Below are positions 17,337-26,083 of a stretch of 64,000 bases of DNA, one piece after another. Made by a program: the position numbers and the translations under genes. The stretch is from JADKFD01 sp050250665 (lineage in GTDB: Bacteria > Pseudomonadota > Gammaproteobacteria > Xanthomonadales > SZUA-5): the NCBI GenBank assembly GCA_050250665.1, contig JBFWOF010000026.1, positions 25,301 through 89,300 of the forward strand, in the 5' to 3' direction. Each line of letters opens with the position of its first letter. Positions within the stretch are counted from its first letter, which is position 1. The notes under the pieces were generated by a model. It did no database searches. It was not told where the DNA came from and was given only the letters and a program-made list of their open reading frames with translations.

Positions 17337-18320
17337 ATGTACGCAAATCCGATTGCCATCGCCGTGCTTGCGGCCCTGTGCCTGTCTGCGTCGTCGGCGG
17401 CGGCAGCACCCGCCGAAACACCCGCTGAAGACTCGAATGCTGCGGCCCCGGTGCATGCCGACGTCGTGCAGGACAGCACCAGCGACGACGTCACCCGCGC
17501 TCAAGTGTGGCTCGATCGCGCCCATTTCTCGCCGGGCGAGATCGACGGCGTATTCGGTTCGAATGTGTCCAAGGCGGTCGCCGGTTTCCAGCGCAGTCGC
17601 GGCCTGCCCGACAGCGGCATGCTCGACGCCGCCACCTGGATCGAACTGGAGCGTGAGGGCGCACCGGCACTGATCGACTACACCATCACCGCCGAGGACG
17701 CTGCCGGACCCTATATCGAGATTCCCACCGATCTGACCGAGCGGTCCGAACTGGCGGCACTGGGCTTCCGCTCTGCCGGCGAAGCGCTGGGCGAGCGCTT
17801 TCACGCCAGCCCGGCGCTGTTGCTAGCGCTGAATCCCGGCAAACGTCTGGATCTGGCCGGAGAAATCATCCAGGTGCCCAATATCGGCGACCTGTCGGAG
17901 CTGCCCAAGGCCAGCCGGGTCATCGTCGATCAATCCGATCTGACGGTGGCGCTGGTGGATGCCGATGATCGGGTGATCGCCCAGTTTCCGGCGACGACTG
18001 GCAGCAGCCATGATCCGCTGCCGATCGGTGACTGGAAGATCAAGGGAGTGGCCCGCAATCCGGTGTTCCACTACGACCCGGAGCTGTTCTGGGATGCCAA
18101 TCCCGGCAATGCCAAAGCCGTCTTGCCGGCGGGCCCGAACAATCCGGTCGGCGTGGCCTGGATCGATCTGTCCAAGGAGCACTACGGCATCCACGGTACG
18201 CCGGAACCGGCAACGATCGGCAAGACCGAATCGCATGGCTGCATCCGCCTGACCAACTGGGATGCCATGCGCCTGGCTGGCGCAGTCTATCCGGGCATGC
18301 CGGCCACCCTGCGCGACTGA
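17337..18320 (+). CDS. L,D-transpeptidase with peptidoglycan-binding domain
   Basis: 327 aa from the ATG at 17337, which is preferred over TTG/ATG codons 15-18 bp upstream because it gives a normal signal peptide (MYANPIAIAVLAALCLSASSAAA). PG_binding_1 repeat at about 45-110 (FSPGEIDGVFGSNVSKAVAGFQ), a short LysM-like stretch at about 135-170, then a YkuD catalytic domain with HGTPEPATIGKTESHGCIRL; the Cys of SHGC is the nucleophile. It makes 3-3 cross-links in peptidoglycan or attaches lipoproteins to the wall. It lies between the OmpA-like lipoprotein and the M23 peptidase. Confidence 0.9.
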   Translation: MYANPIAIAVLAALCLSASSAAAAPAETPAEDSNAAAPVHADVVQDSTSDDVTRAQVWLDRAHFSPGEIDGVFGSNVSKAVAGFQRSRGLPDSGMLDAATWIELEREGAPALIDYTITAEDAAGPYIEIPTDLTERSELAALGFRSAGEALGERFHASPALLLALNPGKRLDLAGEIIQVPNIGDLSELPKASRVIVDQSDLTVALVDADDRVIAQFPATTGSSHDPLPIGDWKIKGVARNPVFHYDPELFWDANPGNAKAVLPAGPNNPVGVAWIDLSKEHYGIHGTPEPATIGKTESHGCIRLTNWDAMRLAGAVYPGMPATLRD

Positions 18321-18334
18321 GATCAGCCCATTTC

Positions 18335-19093
18335 ATGAAGCCGCTGGTAGTTTTTGCGCTGGGCGCAGTTTTTGGTGCCGCCGCCTGTGGGCTGCTGGCG
18401 CCGAGATGGGCCGCACTGGATCTGCTCGGCCAGGCTCGGCAGCTGCTGGCGCCGCCGGTCGCACCGGCGCTGCGCGATTCCGGGCGCGTCGCACCGGGCG
18501 TTGAAATTCCGATGGCCGACGCCGACCCGATTCCTGCCCCGCAGACGCCGGAAGAGCTTCCGTCTTTGCCGATGCCAGCCCTGGAAGTCATCCAGGCTTC
18601 TCCTGCCGTGCCGCCATCCACGCCCTACGTCACCGAGATGCCAGCCCTGGTGCGGCCGCCCTCGACCCTGCTGACCATGCCGGTGATGGGGGTGACCGTG
18701 GCCGATCTGCACGATCAGTTCGCCGATGCCCGCGGCGAGGGCCGCGGTCATGAAGCCATCGATATTGCGGCGCCCCTGGGCACGCCGGTGCTGGCTGTGG
18801 CCGCTGGCCGCGTGGAAAAGCTGTTCGACAGCAAGCGCGGCGGCCTCACCGTCTACCAGTTCGATGTCGAAGACAAGCTCGCCTATTACTACGCGCACCT
18901 CGACCACTACGCCGCCGGCCTCAGCGAAGGCCAGCAACTCGCCCGTGGCGAGGTCATCGGCTACGTGGGCTCCAGCGGCAACGCCGATGCACTGGCGCCG
19001 CATCTGCACTTCGCCGTGTTCCTGCTGGGTCCGGAAAAGCACTGGTGGCAGGGTACGCCAATCAATCCCTATCCCTTGCTGGGCGGGAAGTGA
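18335..19093 (+). CDS. M23 family metallopeptidase (LytM-like)
   Basis: 252 aa. N-terminal membrane segment (VVFALGAVFGAAACGLLA), then a Pro-rich linker of about 80 residues, then the M23 domain. Zinc ligands are visible in GRGHEAIDIAAP (HxxxD) and in HLHF near the end. Either an active peptidoglycan endopeptidase or an amidase activator; the ligand set looks complete, favouring activity. The start is 14 bp past the stop of the L,D-transpeptidase gene, so both are probably one operon for wall remodelling. Confidence 0.9.
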   Translation: MKPLVVFALGAVFGAAACGLLAPRWAALDLLGQARQLLAPPVAPALRDSGRVAPGVEIPMADADPIPAPQTPEELPSLPMPALEVIQASPAVPPSTPYVTEMPALVRPPSTLLTMPVMGVTVADLHDQFADARGEGRGHEAIDIAAPLGTPVLAVAAGRVEKLFDSKRGGLTVYQFDVEDKLAYYYAHLDHYAAGLSEGQQLARGEVIGYVGSSGNADALAPHLHFAVFLLGPEKHWWQGTPINPYPLLGGK

Positions 19094-19137
19094 GTGGCGG
19101 GCCACTTGTCCACGCACCCATATCGTGAAGCCTTGAT

Positions 19138-19222
19138 GCGTCATTGCGAGGAACGCAGTGACGAAGCAATCCAGGGACGTGCGGCAGTGCATCTGGATTG
19201 CTTCGCTTCTCTCGCAATGACG
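19138..19222. repeat. Family E inverted repeat (gcgtcattgcgagg / cctcgcaatgacgc type)
   Basis: gcgtcattgcgagg...gacgaagcaatccag and ctggattgcttcgc...ctcgcaatgacgc form an 85-bp imperfect palindrome. It sits in the 307-bp gap before the small membrane protein; the rest of that gap (19230-19320) resembles a gtagcc...gcgcgaagcgctc repeat also seen at 46802. Confidence 0.8.
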
Positions 19223-19400
19223 CCGGTACAAGGCGGGCGCGCAGTCGTAGCCTGCAAGTGCGCGAAGCGCTCTGCCGGGCTCAGGCGAAAAGCGCCCTGG
19301 GTGCGCTGCCGCACCGACCGCCAGCCCCGACCTGACTAGCCTTAAACTGGAAACTCGCGCTGTGCGCTCGAGCCATGCTTCGCAGCCATCAGGAACCCCC

Positions 19401-19577
19401 ATGCGCAACTCCGGCAAAGCCCCTACGATGATCGTCTGGATCATCTCGCTCGTGCTCTATATCGTCGCCCTCGCCGCCTATTTCGGCGTCGTCAGAATCG
19501 ACGGTCAGATTGCCGCAGCCGCCTGGATCATTGGCCTGGGACTGTTGCTGCTGGGCTGTCGCGTGCGCGGGCTCTGA
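19401..19577 (+). CDS. Small two-helix membrane protein, 58 aa
   Basis: MRNSGKAPTMIVWIISLVLY opens a first membrane helix; a short polar turn (RIDGQ) and a second helix (AAAAWIIGLGLLLLG) follow, ending in RVRGL. AGGA five bases before the ATG supports this start over an upstream in-frame ATG. No family name comes to mind; small double-helix proteins like this are common, poorly annotated inner-membrane proteins. It stands alone after the envelope genes. Confidence 0.6.
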   Translation: MRNSGKAPTMIVWIISLVLYIVALAAYFGVVRIDGQIAAAAWIIGLGLLLLGCRVRGL

Positions 19578-19759
19578 GGTCTGCGCGATCTTCGATTCCG
19601 CCTTCACTCCCGATCGAACTCGCAGCGCTATCGGCGACTCTGTTCGCTGCTACGGGTCAGCACCTGCAATCGGGGCGACCTCTGGACCTGGCCAAAGCCG
19701 CTTTGCTGCGAAACTGCAGCAAGGCCTTGCGCTGCAATCGGTCCCGATCCGGATAACGA

Positions 19760-22330
19760 CTACTGAGGCATGAACACTACGATGGCGTTGTAGCCGGCGT
19801 GCAGCAGGATGCACGGCAACAGATTGCCCGATCGCGAGAAGATCCAGGCTGCCGCCAACCCTACGGCGAATACCGGCAGCCAAGAGATGGCCGGATGCAC
19901 CACCGCAAAGAAACTCGCGCTCACCAGCGCCGACAGAGCGACCGACCAGTACTTTTCCATCGCTCTGAACAACAAGCCGCGGAACAGAAATTCCTCGACC
20001 ACCGGCGCCACCACAATGGTGACGATGGCGAGGCTGAGCCGGCCCTCACCTGCGGCCAGGAGAATGCGATTGGCTTCCAGTTGATCGATCCATGCCGCGG
20101 GTCCGAACTGGCCCAGGAGCCACAGATAACCCCGAGCAGCCAAGCCCAGAAAGCCAGCCAAGACCAGCGCGGCCGCAGCCCAGGCCAGGGTAGACACCTG
20201 CAGGGGGACGGGCATGAGGATGTCGCGCAGGCCGACACCGCGCTGGCGGTGCCAGCGCCAGACAAAAAAGGTCACGACGAGCGCACTGATTGTGGAGGCA
20301 TACAGAAAGGCCGTGGCGGAGGTTTGTTCGTGCAGAAATCCGGCGAGAATTGCGGTGAGGACAGCGACTACTTCCAGATGAACCACGATGGCGATCAGCG
20401 CACTCACCATGGTCGGCGGCACTTGTACCGGTTCGGAATCGGGATCGAAAAGATAAGCGACATGAGCGCGGAACTCGGTCCAGAGTGCGGCCGTGAACAC
20501 GCAGTTCATCAGCAATCCCGCAAACGCCAGTGCCCAGTTTCCCGTGAACACCGCAATGGCAAAGATCATGTTTCCTGCCGAAACCGCCAGACCCCGGCTG
20601 GCTTGCATCGGCATGACTTCGCCCGCTGGACTGAAGGTTGGAAAGACGGTCACCGCCTTCATCGCGGTCATTGCACCTGACGCGATCCAACAGATTCCGA
20701 TCAGGGCAATCTTGAGCGACTGTTCCGGGTTCAGTATCCCGACCACCACGAGACTGCAGAGAACGATCAAGGTGACAAAGGCCGCCAGCACCAACGCCTT
20801 GGTCCTGGCGACCTCGAGCAGGCTCTTTGGCCAGGTTGCCATCCATTCCAGTGCCGGCCCTTCGGACGCCAGCATCCGGGGTGCAGAAGTCATGATGATG
20901 TAGGCGCCAGCGCCAACGATCAGTCCCGCAAGTCGATGCCAGTCCAGGTTCGTATTGCGCAGCAGATTCCCGAGATTCATCAACTGCAGACCGACCAGCA
21001 ACAGTGGCGCCAGCAACATCTGGACAATCGCGCCGCGGTCACGTTTCAGCCAGAGCAACTCCTTGTGCAACAAGGGCCATCGCCGCCAGTGTGATGACAA
21101 GCTCTGACCCTGCGTACCGTTACGCCGTCGCGGCCCCTGGTCGCTGCCACCAAAGCCCGCTTCAAAACCGCGCCTGGTGCCCCAATGCATGCCGGCAAAG
21201 GCGATTGCACAGATCAGAGCGTTGGCGAGCAGCGACAGAGCCACCGCTCGCATCCAGGCTGCCTGCCCCGGGAAGCTCAAAAGCACTTCCGACGAGGGCA
21301 CCTCGGACCCGGGCCCGACCAGCCACAACGCAACCGCCCAGATCATTCCCGGCATGGAATAGCTCAGCAGTGGCAGCATCAACAGCAGCAACCCGATTCC
21401 GCCTGCCACCACCAGCCAGGCGCTGCGGTTGCGCGGCGTAACGCGCAACATGACCATCACTTCGATAAACTTGCTGACGATGGCAGCACTCACCGCAAAA
21501 GGAACCGCGATGGGAATCGCTGCAAATGCAAGGAGCACCGAGTCGTTGACGTATCCGGCGATCGCCATGATCAGCAGTGGACTCGCCATCAACATCGGAT
21601 TTGACACCAGGGGACGCAAGGCTTCCGCCACATAGACCCAGGGCTGACTGATCGGAAAATTCAGGTACCACTCCCAGATGGGGTGGCGGCGGCGATTCAA
21701 GTCAAAGGCGATGCTTTCACCCTGGAGTACCAGCGCCAGCCAGGCTGAAAGGCAGAGTAGCGAGATCAGGCGAAATGCCGTGTCGGTGAGCCCGTCGGAG
21801 CTGACTGTGTCCATCTCGTCGATCAGCAGGCCGTTCGGCTCCGCATCAAGCCGCTCTTTCAGACGCTGCAACCACTGCTCCTCGCTGCCGCCACGGCGGC
21901 GCACCAATCGGCTCGCTTCGCGGGTCAGTTCCTTGTCGACTTCGGCCCGACGTTCAACCACGGCACGCCGGGCTTCGTCCAGGGCGACACCCGACATCGC
22001 TTCGTCACCCTGCGCAGTTGGCGCCTCGGCAAGCCGGTCGAGTTCTTCGCGCGCTGCCCGATAGTCTTCAACGCGACGACTCAGACTCCAGGACACATTG
22101 AGTGCGCCGTGGACCTCCGACTCGGCCAAAGTGCCGATTCGAGCGCTGAAGCAGATCACCAGCGCCAGGGTCAAAATCATCATGCAGGCGCCCAGCACCG
22201 CCAGAACATGCACGATGCCGGGGCTCTTGCCGCGAACCTGGTGTGCCCTCAGGCGATTGCGCGCCTGCCGCGCAGCCATGCGCGTGATGGTCCACAACAC
22301 TCCGAGATTGGAGGGAAGGTCGCGCTTCAC
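19760..22330 (-). CDS. ABC-2 type permease fused to a CPBP intramembrane protease
   Basis: 856 aa, GTG start overlapping the ATPase stop as GTGA. Residues 1-70 have a first membrane helix; 75-190 form a charged, probably extracytoplasmic helical domain (RRVEDYRAAREELDRLAE...); 190-560 hold two sets of membrane helices of an ABC-2/NatB-type permease; 570-720 add more helices; 740-856 are a CPBP (CAAX/bacteriocin-processing) domain with all motifs: E779-E780-FLF-R784, FFAVVH (H812) and H844-AGY-N848. The protease therefore looks competent. Such fusions are known in other phyla; substrate and transported molecule are unknown. GC content sampled by eye is a few percent lower than in flanking genes. 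Confidence 0.85.
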   Translation of the reverse strand: MKRDLPSNLGVLWTITRMAARQARNRLRAHQVRGKSPGIVHVLAVLGACMMILTLALVICFSARIGTLAESEVHGALNVSWSLSRRVEDYRAAREELDRLAEAPTAQGDEAMSGVALDEARRAVVERRAEVDKELTREASRLVRRRGGSEEQWLQRLKERLDAEPNGLLIDEMDTVSSDGLTDTAFRLISLLCLSAWLALVLQGESIAFDLNRRRHPIWEWYLNFPISQPWVYVAEALRPLVSNPMLMASPLLIMAIAGYVNDSVLLAFAAIPIAVPFAVSAAIVSKFIEVMVMLRVTPRNRSAWLVVAGGIGLLLLMLPLLSYSMPGMIWAVALWLVGPGSEVPSSEVLLSFPGQAAWMRAVALSLLANALICAIAFAGMHWGTRRGFEAGFGGSDQGPRRRNGTQGQSLSSHWRRWPLLHKELLWLKRDRGAIVQMLLAPLLLVGLQLMNLGNLLRNTNLDWHRLAGLIVGAGAYIIMTSAPRMLASEGPALEWMATWPKSLLEVARTKALVLAAFVTLIVLCSLVVVGILNPEQSLKIALIGICWIASGAMTAMKAVTVFPTFSPAGEVMPMQASRGLAVSAGNMIFAIAVFTGNWALAFAGLLMNCVFTAALWTEFRAHVAYLFDPDSEPVQVPPTMVSALIAIVVHLEVVAVLTAILAGFLHEQTSATAFLYASTISALVVTFFVWRWHRQRGVGLRDILMPVPLQVSTLAWAAAALVLAGFLGLAARGYLWLLGQFGPAAWIDQLEANRILLAAGEGRLSLAIVTIVVAPVVEEFLFRGLLFRAMEKYWSVALSALVSASFFAVVHPAISWLPVFAVGLAAAWIFSRSGNLLPCILLHAGYNAIVVFMPQ

Positions 22331-23130
22331 AAAGGCCGATCACGTATCTGTGCGCGAAACCGCTCCAGGGCCGACATCGGTCTTGGCCTGGTCAACGCCA
22401 GAAACGCCTGCTCCAGGGAATCGGCCCCGGGCACCGATCGGGCAATCTCGGCCAGGACGCCCTGGGCGACGACGCCTCCTTCATGCAGGATCGCTATGTG
22501 CGAACACAGCTGCTCCACCTGGCCGATCAGGTGCGTAGAGAACAGGATCGTCGTTCCGGCACTGGCTTGTTCTCGAACAATCTCGAAGAACAGCCGCGTG
22601 CTTTCGACGTCCAGCCCATTCGTCGGTTCGTCGAGCACCAAAAGCTCGGGTTGATGGATCAATGCCAGCAACAAGCCCAGTTTTTTCTTCATGCCGCGCG
22701 AGTAGTCGTCGGCAAATCGGTCGAGTGCCTCTGTCAGCTGCATTCGAGCGATGAGCGGCTCCAGCCGCGAAACTTCCCGACTCGGATCCAGTCCGTGCAG
22801 CGCCGCTGCGAGCTCAAGAATGTCGCGTCCGCTCAGATAGCTGTGGAACATGGGTTCGTCAGGCAAGTAGCCAACCAGACGCTTGATCTCCAGGCGGTCG
22901 TCAAATGCGTCCAGTCCGGCCACGCACAACTGGCCGGGGAAAGGCTTGATGACTCCCATGAGAATTCTGAACAGGGTGGTCTTGCCGGCACCATTGGGGC
23001 CCAGCAATCCGAAAACCTGCCCGCGCTCAATCTGAAAGTCGACATTGCGCAGTGCCCATTTGTCGCCGAAGCGCTTGGTCAGTTGCGCAGCGTGAACCAT
23101 CGCCCCGGGGCTGGACTTGCTCGGCGTCAT
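22327..23130 (-). CDS. ABC transporter ATP-binding protein (NatA/CcmA-like)
   Basis: 267 aa from the ATG at 23130. The frame is open another 138 bp upstream, but that part is Cys/Arg-rich shadow sequence, so I place the start at MTPSKSSPG. Walker A GPNGAGKTT, Q-loop region YLPDEPMF, a signature in modified form (YSRGMKKKLGL), Walker B LLVLDEPTNGLD and switch His in STHLIGQVE. It partners the downstream permease-protease fusion, with which it is translationally coupled. The layout of one ATPase and one large permease fits an exporter. Confidence 0.9.
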   Translation of the reverse strand: MTPSKSSPGAMVHAAQLTKRFGDKWALRNVDFQIERGQVFGLLGPNGAGKTTLFRILMGVIKPFPGQLCVAGLDAFDDRLEIKRLVGYLPDEPMFHSYLSGRDILELAAALHGLDPSREVSRLEPLIARMQLTEALDRFADDYSRGMKKKLGLLLALIHQPELLVLDEPTNGLDVESTRLFFEIVREQASAGTTILFSTHLIGQVEQLCSHIAILHEGGVVAQGVLAEIARSVPGADSLEQAFLALTRPRPMSALERFRAQIRDRPL

Positions 23131-23359
23131 CTTTGATATCTCACGTGAAAGGCAAAGAGCGCGTCTTGAGATACCGCCCCCTGAGCAAGCAGCAAATCGT
23201 AACCTCCTGCAACACGAACAAACAAGCCGACACAATCTGCACCCATGACAGGGATCTAAGCCTGGCAAGCGCTTCGAGATGCGTGCCCCAGTGTCGCGCC
23301 AGTAGCCGGTTCAGCCCACATCTTGCAGAATCGCGGCCTTCGTCTTTGCCCATCCCGCC

Positions 23360-25087
23360 ATGACCACCGAAACACCCGTCGCCAACCACTTCATCCGCAC
23401 GCTGATCCGCGAAGACCGCGCCGCTGGCCGTCATGGCGGTCAGGTGGTCACGCGCTTTCCGCCGGAGCCCAATGGCTATCTGCATCTGGGGCACGCCAAG
23501 AGCATCTGCCTGAATTTCGGCATGGCGCGGGAGAACGGCGGCCGCTGCAATCTGCGTTTCGATGACACCAATCCGACCAAGGAAGACATCGAGTACGTCG
23601 AAGCGATCAAGGCTGACGTGCACTGGCTGGGCTTCGAGTGGGCTGCGCTGCGGCACGCCTCGGACTACTTCGAAGTGTTCTATCTCTGCGGCGAGAAGCT
23701 TATCCGCAAGGGCCTGGCCTATGTCTGCGATCTCAGCGCCGAGGAGGTTCGCGAGTATCGCGGCACGCTGACCCAGCCCGGCCGCAACAGCCCGTGGCGC
23801 GACCGCAGTGTCGACGAGAACCTGGATCTGTTCCGGCGCATGCGCGCGGGTGAGTTCGCCGACGGCTCGCATACGCTGCGCGCCAGGATCGACATGCGCT
23901 CGCCGAACATCAATCTGCGCGATCCGGCGCTGTATCGCATTCGCAAGGTGCCCCATCAGAACACCGGCGATGCCTGGTGCATCTATCCGATGTACGACTA
24001 CGCCCACTGCATTTCCGATGCGGTTGAAGGCATCACCCACTCGCTGTGCACGCTGGAATTCGAAGACCACCGACCGCTGTACGACTGGTGTCTGGATCAG
24101 TTGGATGTGATGGGCGATGCCAGCCTGACCGAACCGCTGCGGGCGCAGGGCCTGGACATGCAGGCTTCCCGCCCGCGCCAGACCGAGTTCGCCCGCGGCA
24201 ATCTCGATTACACGGTGATGAGCAAGCGCAAGCTGATCTCGCTGGTGCAGGAAGGGATGGTCGATGGCTGGGACGATCCGCGCATGCCGACGCTGATCGG
24301 CGCCCGTCGACGCGGATTCCCGGCGGCTGCCATTCGCGCCTTCTGGGAGCGCATGGGCTACAGCAAGCAGGTCGCCACCATCGAGTTCAGCGTGCTGGAA
24401 GGCGTGGTCCGCGAAGAACTCGATGTCAGCGCGGCGCGGCGCATGGCCGTACTTGATCCGATCAAGCTGGTGCTGAGCAATCTGCCGGAATCCCACGAGG
24501 AACTGCTGAACTTCGCCAATCATCCCAAGAACGAGGATTTCGGCAGCCGTCAGGTGCCGTTCTCGCGCGAGTTGTGGATCGAGCGCGAGGATTTCATGGA
24601 AGTACCGGCCAAGGGCTTCCATCGTCTGGTGCCGGGCGGCGAAGTGCGCCTGCGTGGCGCCGGCATCGTCCGCTGCGATGAGGTGATCAAGGATGCCGAT
24701 GGCCACATCGTCGAATTGCGCGGCAGCCTCGATCTGGAATCCCGCCCCGGCATGCCGGGCGCCGATCGCAAGATCAAGGGCACGATCCACTGGGTCAGTG
24801 CCGGCCACGCCCTCGCTGCCGAAGTGCGCCTGTACGACCGCCTGTTCGACGTGCCGGATCCGGATGACGACACCGACGGCAAGACCTACCGCGATCATCT
24901 GAATCCCGATTCCAAACGCGTGGTGCAAGCCTGGCTGGAACCGTCGCTGGCGGGCACCGAGCCCGAGCAGCGATTCCAGTTCGAGCGCCTGGGCTTCTTC
25001 GTGGCCGACCGCCGCGACCACAGCGGCGGGCATCCGGTCTTCAACCGCATCGTGACCCTGCGCGATTCCTACGCCAGGGGGCGGTGA
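23360..25087 (+). CDS. glnS: Glutaminyl-tRNA synthetase
   Basis: 575 aa class I synthetase. HIGH appears as HLGH in PPEPNGYLHLGHAKS and KMSKS as VMSKRKL. The GlnRS/GluRS hallmark LRFDDTNP is present and the C-terminal anticodon-binding beta barrels (about 345-575) complete the usual length. It charges tRNA-Gln directly. With asnS also in the window, this organism need not rely on the transamidation route for Gln and Asn. The ATG is preceded by cccgcc and a weak Shine-Dalgarno; an upstream start is not supported. Confidence 0.97.
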   Translation: MTTETPVANHFIRTLIREDRAAGRHGGQVVTRFPPEPNGYLHLGHAKSICLNFGMARENGGRCNLRFDDTNPTKEDIEYVEAIKADVHWLGFEWAALRHASDYFEVFYLCGEKLIRKGLAYVCDLSAEEVREYRGTLTQPGRNSPWRDRSVDENLDLFRRMRAGEFADGSHTLRARIDMRSPNINLRDPALYRIRKVPHQNTGDAWCIYPMYDYAHCISDAVEGITHSLCTLEFEDHRPLYDWCLDQLDVMGDASLTEPLRAQGLDMQASRPRQTEFARGNLDYTVMSKRKLISLVQEGMVDGWDDPRMPTLIGARRRGFPAAAIRAFWERMGYSKQVATIEFSVLEGVVREELDVSAARRMAVLDPIKLVLSNLPESHEELLNFANHPKNEDFGSRQVPFSRELWIEREDFMEVPAKGFHRLVPGGEVRLRGAGIVRCDEVIKDADGHIVELRGSLDLESRPGMPGADRKIKGTIHWVSAGHALAAEVRLYDRLFDVPDPDDDTDGKTYRDHLNPDSKRVVQAWLEPSLAGTEPEQRFQFERLGFFVADRRDHSGGHPVFNRIVTLRDSYARGR

Positions 25088-25092
25088 GGCGG

Positions 25093-25127
25093 GTTGTTGG
25101 TTGTTGGTTGTTGGTTGTTGGTTGTTG
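25093..25127. repeat. Heptanucleotide tandem repeat (gttgttg x5)
   Basis: Five perfect copies begin 5 bp after the glnS stop codon. The near-complement (gacaacc)4 lies at 25357, so the two arrays form inverted ends of the 300-bp gap. Confidence 0.9.
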
Positions 25128-25202
25128 GCAATAGCAGTTTCACGCGGAGGCGCGGAGATCGCGGAGAAGAGCCAGGTCCCTGGATGCAAGACGATCTGAG
25201 AC

Positions 25203-25286
25203 TGTGGGAGCGGCTTCAGCCGCGATGGCTTTGTTGACGCGAACCCGCGACGTACCCCTGGGAGCAGCGTCCAGACAAGTCTGGAC
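25203..25286. repeat. Family A half unit followed by family C palindrome
   Basis: tgtgggagcggcttcagccgcgat at 25203 and gtccagacaagtctggac at 25269. Before them, 25142-25170 reads cgcggaggcgcggagatcgcgg, a fragment of the family G type. The gap 25088-25387 contains only repeats. Confidence 0.75.
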
Positions 25287-25356
25287 CCACAGGAGCCGGC
25301 ACCTTTCACCTTCCGCCGTTCACGTTTAACCTCCCCCTCATTCCGGCATCAACACC

Positions 25357-25384
25357 GACAACCGACAACCGACAACCGACAACC
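25357..25384. repeat. Heptanucleotide tandem repeat (gacaacc x4) abutting a start codon
   Basis: Four perfect copies end three bases before the ATG of the nucleoside deaminase, so the ribosome-binding region of that gene is made of repeat and has no Shine-Dalgarno. Confidence 0.9.
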
Positions 25385-25387
25385 AAG

Positions 25388-25951
25388 ATGATCCTCCCCG
25401 TCCAGATCCACCTCACCCTGCCTGCCTGGACCCAGCATGTGGTCGACATGGGCCGGCTCTACCCCACGGACGAGGAGCAGGTGCTGCTCGCCATCGAGCT
25501 GTCGCGGATGAACGTGGAGCAGAACAGCGGCGGTCCCTTCGGCGCGGCGGTGTTCACGGCCGAAGGCAGGCTGATCAGCATCGGCGTCAATCGGGTGATC
25601 CAGCAGAGTTGCTCGGCCGCTCATGCCGAGCTGATGGCCTACATGACCGCGCAACAGCGCCTGCAGCAATTCCGGCTCAATGCCAACGGCGAGAAGATCA
25701 CGCTGGCCACCAGTGCCCAACCCTGCTGCCAATGCTATGGAGCCACGGTGTGGGCCGGCATCAATCGCCTGCTGATCGGCGCACGCTCGGAAGACGTCGA
25801 AAGCCTGACCGGCTTTGATGAAGGCCCGCTGCCCGCCGATTGGGTGGGCGAACTGAATCGCCGCGGCATCGAAGTCCGGCAGGATATCTGCCGCGAGGCA
25901 GCGCGTTCGGCGCTGGCGCGCTATCGCGAGCTGGAAGGTCAGGTTTACTAG
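25388..25951 (+). CDS. Nucleoside/cytidine deaminase-like zinc hydrolase
   Basis: 187 aa. HAE (in CSAAHAELMAY) and PCCQC (in SAQPCCQCYGATVW) are the catalytic zinc motifs of the cytidine/guanine deaminase superfamily; the HAE Glu is the proton shuttle. NSGGPFGAAVF is the conserved substrate-loop start. The family includes guanine deaminase, tRNA adenosine deaminase and others; the sequence most resembles the free-base or nucleoside branch (GGPFGAAVF). The start follows a heptamer array without Shine-Dalgarno; an internal ATG at 25448 is an alternative start that would keep the whole catalytic core. Confidence 0.82.
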   Translation: MILPVQIHLTLPAWTQHVVDMGRLYPTDEEQVLLAIELSRMNVEQNSGGPFGAAVFTAEGRLISIGVNRVIQQSCSAAHAELMAYMTAQQRLQQFRLNANGEKITLATSAQPCCQCYGATVWAGINRLLIGARSEDVESLTGFDEGPLPADWVGELNRRGIEVRQDICREAARSALARYRELEGQVY

Positions 25952-26083
25952 CCGACCGCGCTCTGGCACCGGCCATACGCCACCGAATGTCGGAGATCAT
26001 GGCACGATCGCCGACGATCGTGTCTGGACAGCAGCCGCGCGCACCCGCAGACTACGCGACCTTCACCGACTGCAACTCAGTGC

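Noticed and set aside
23141..25309. 722-aa leftward frame opposite glnS
   Set aside because: Antisense shadow of a GC-rich gene; starts inside repeats and has no domain.
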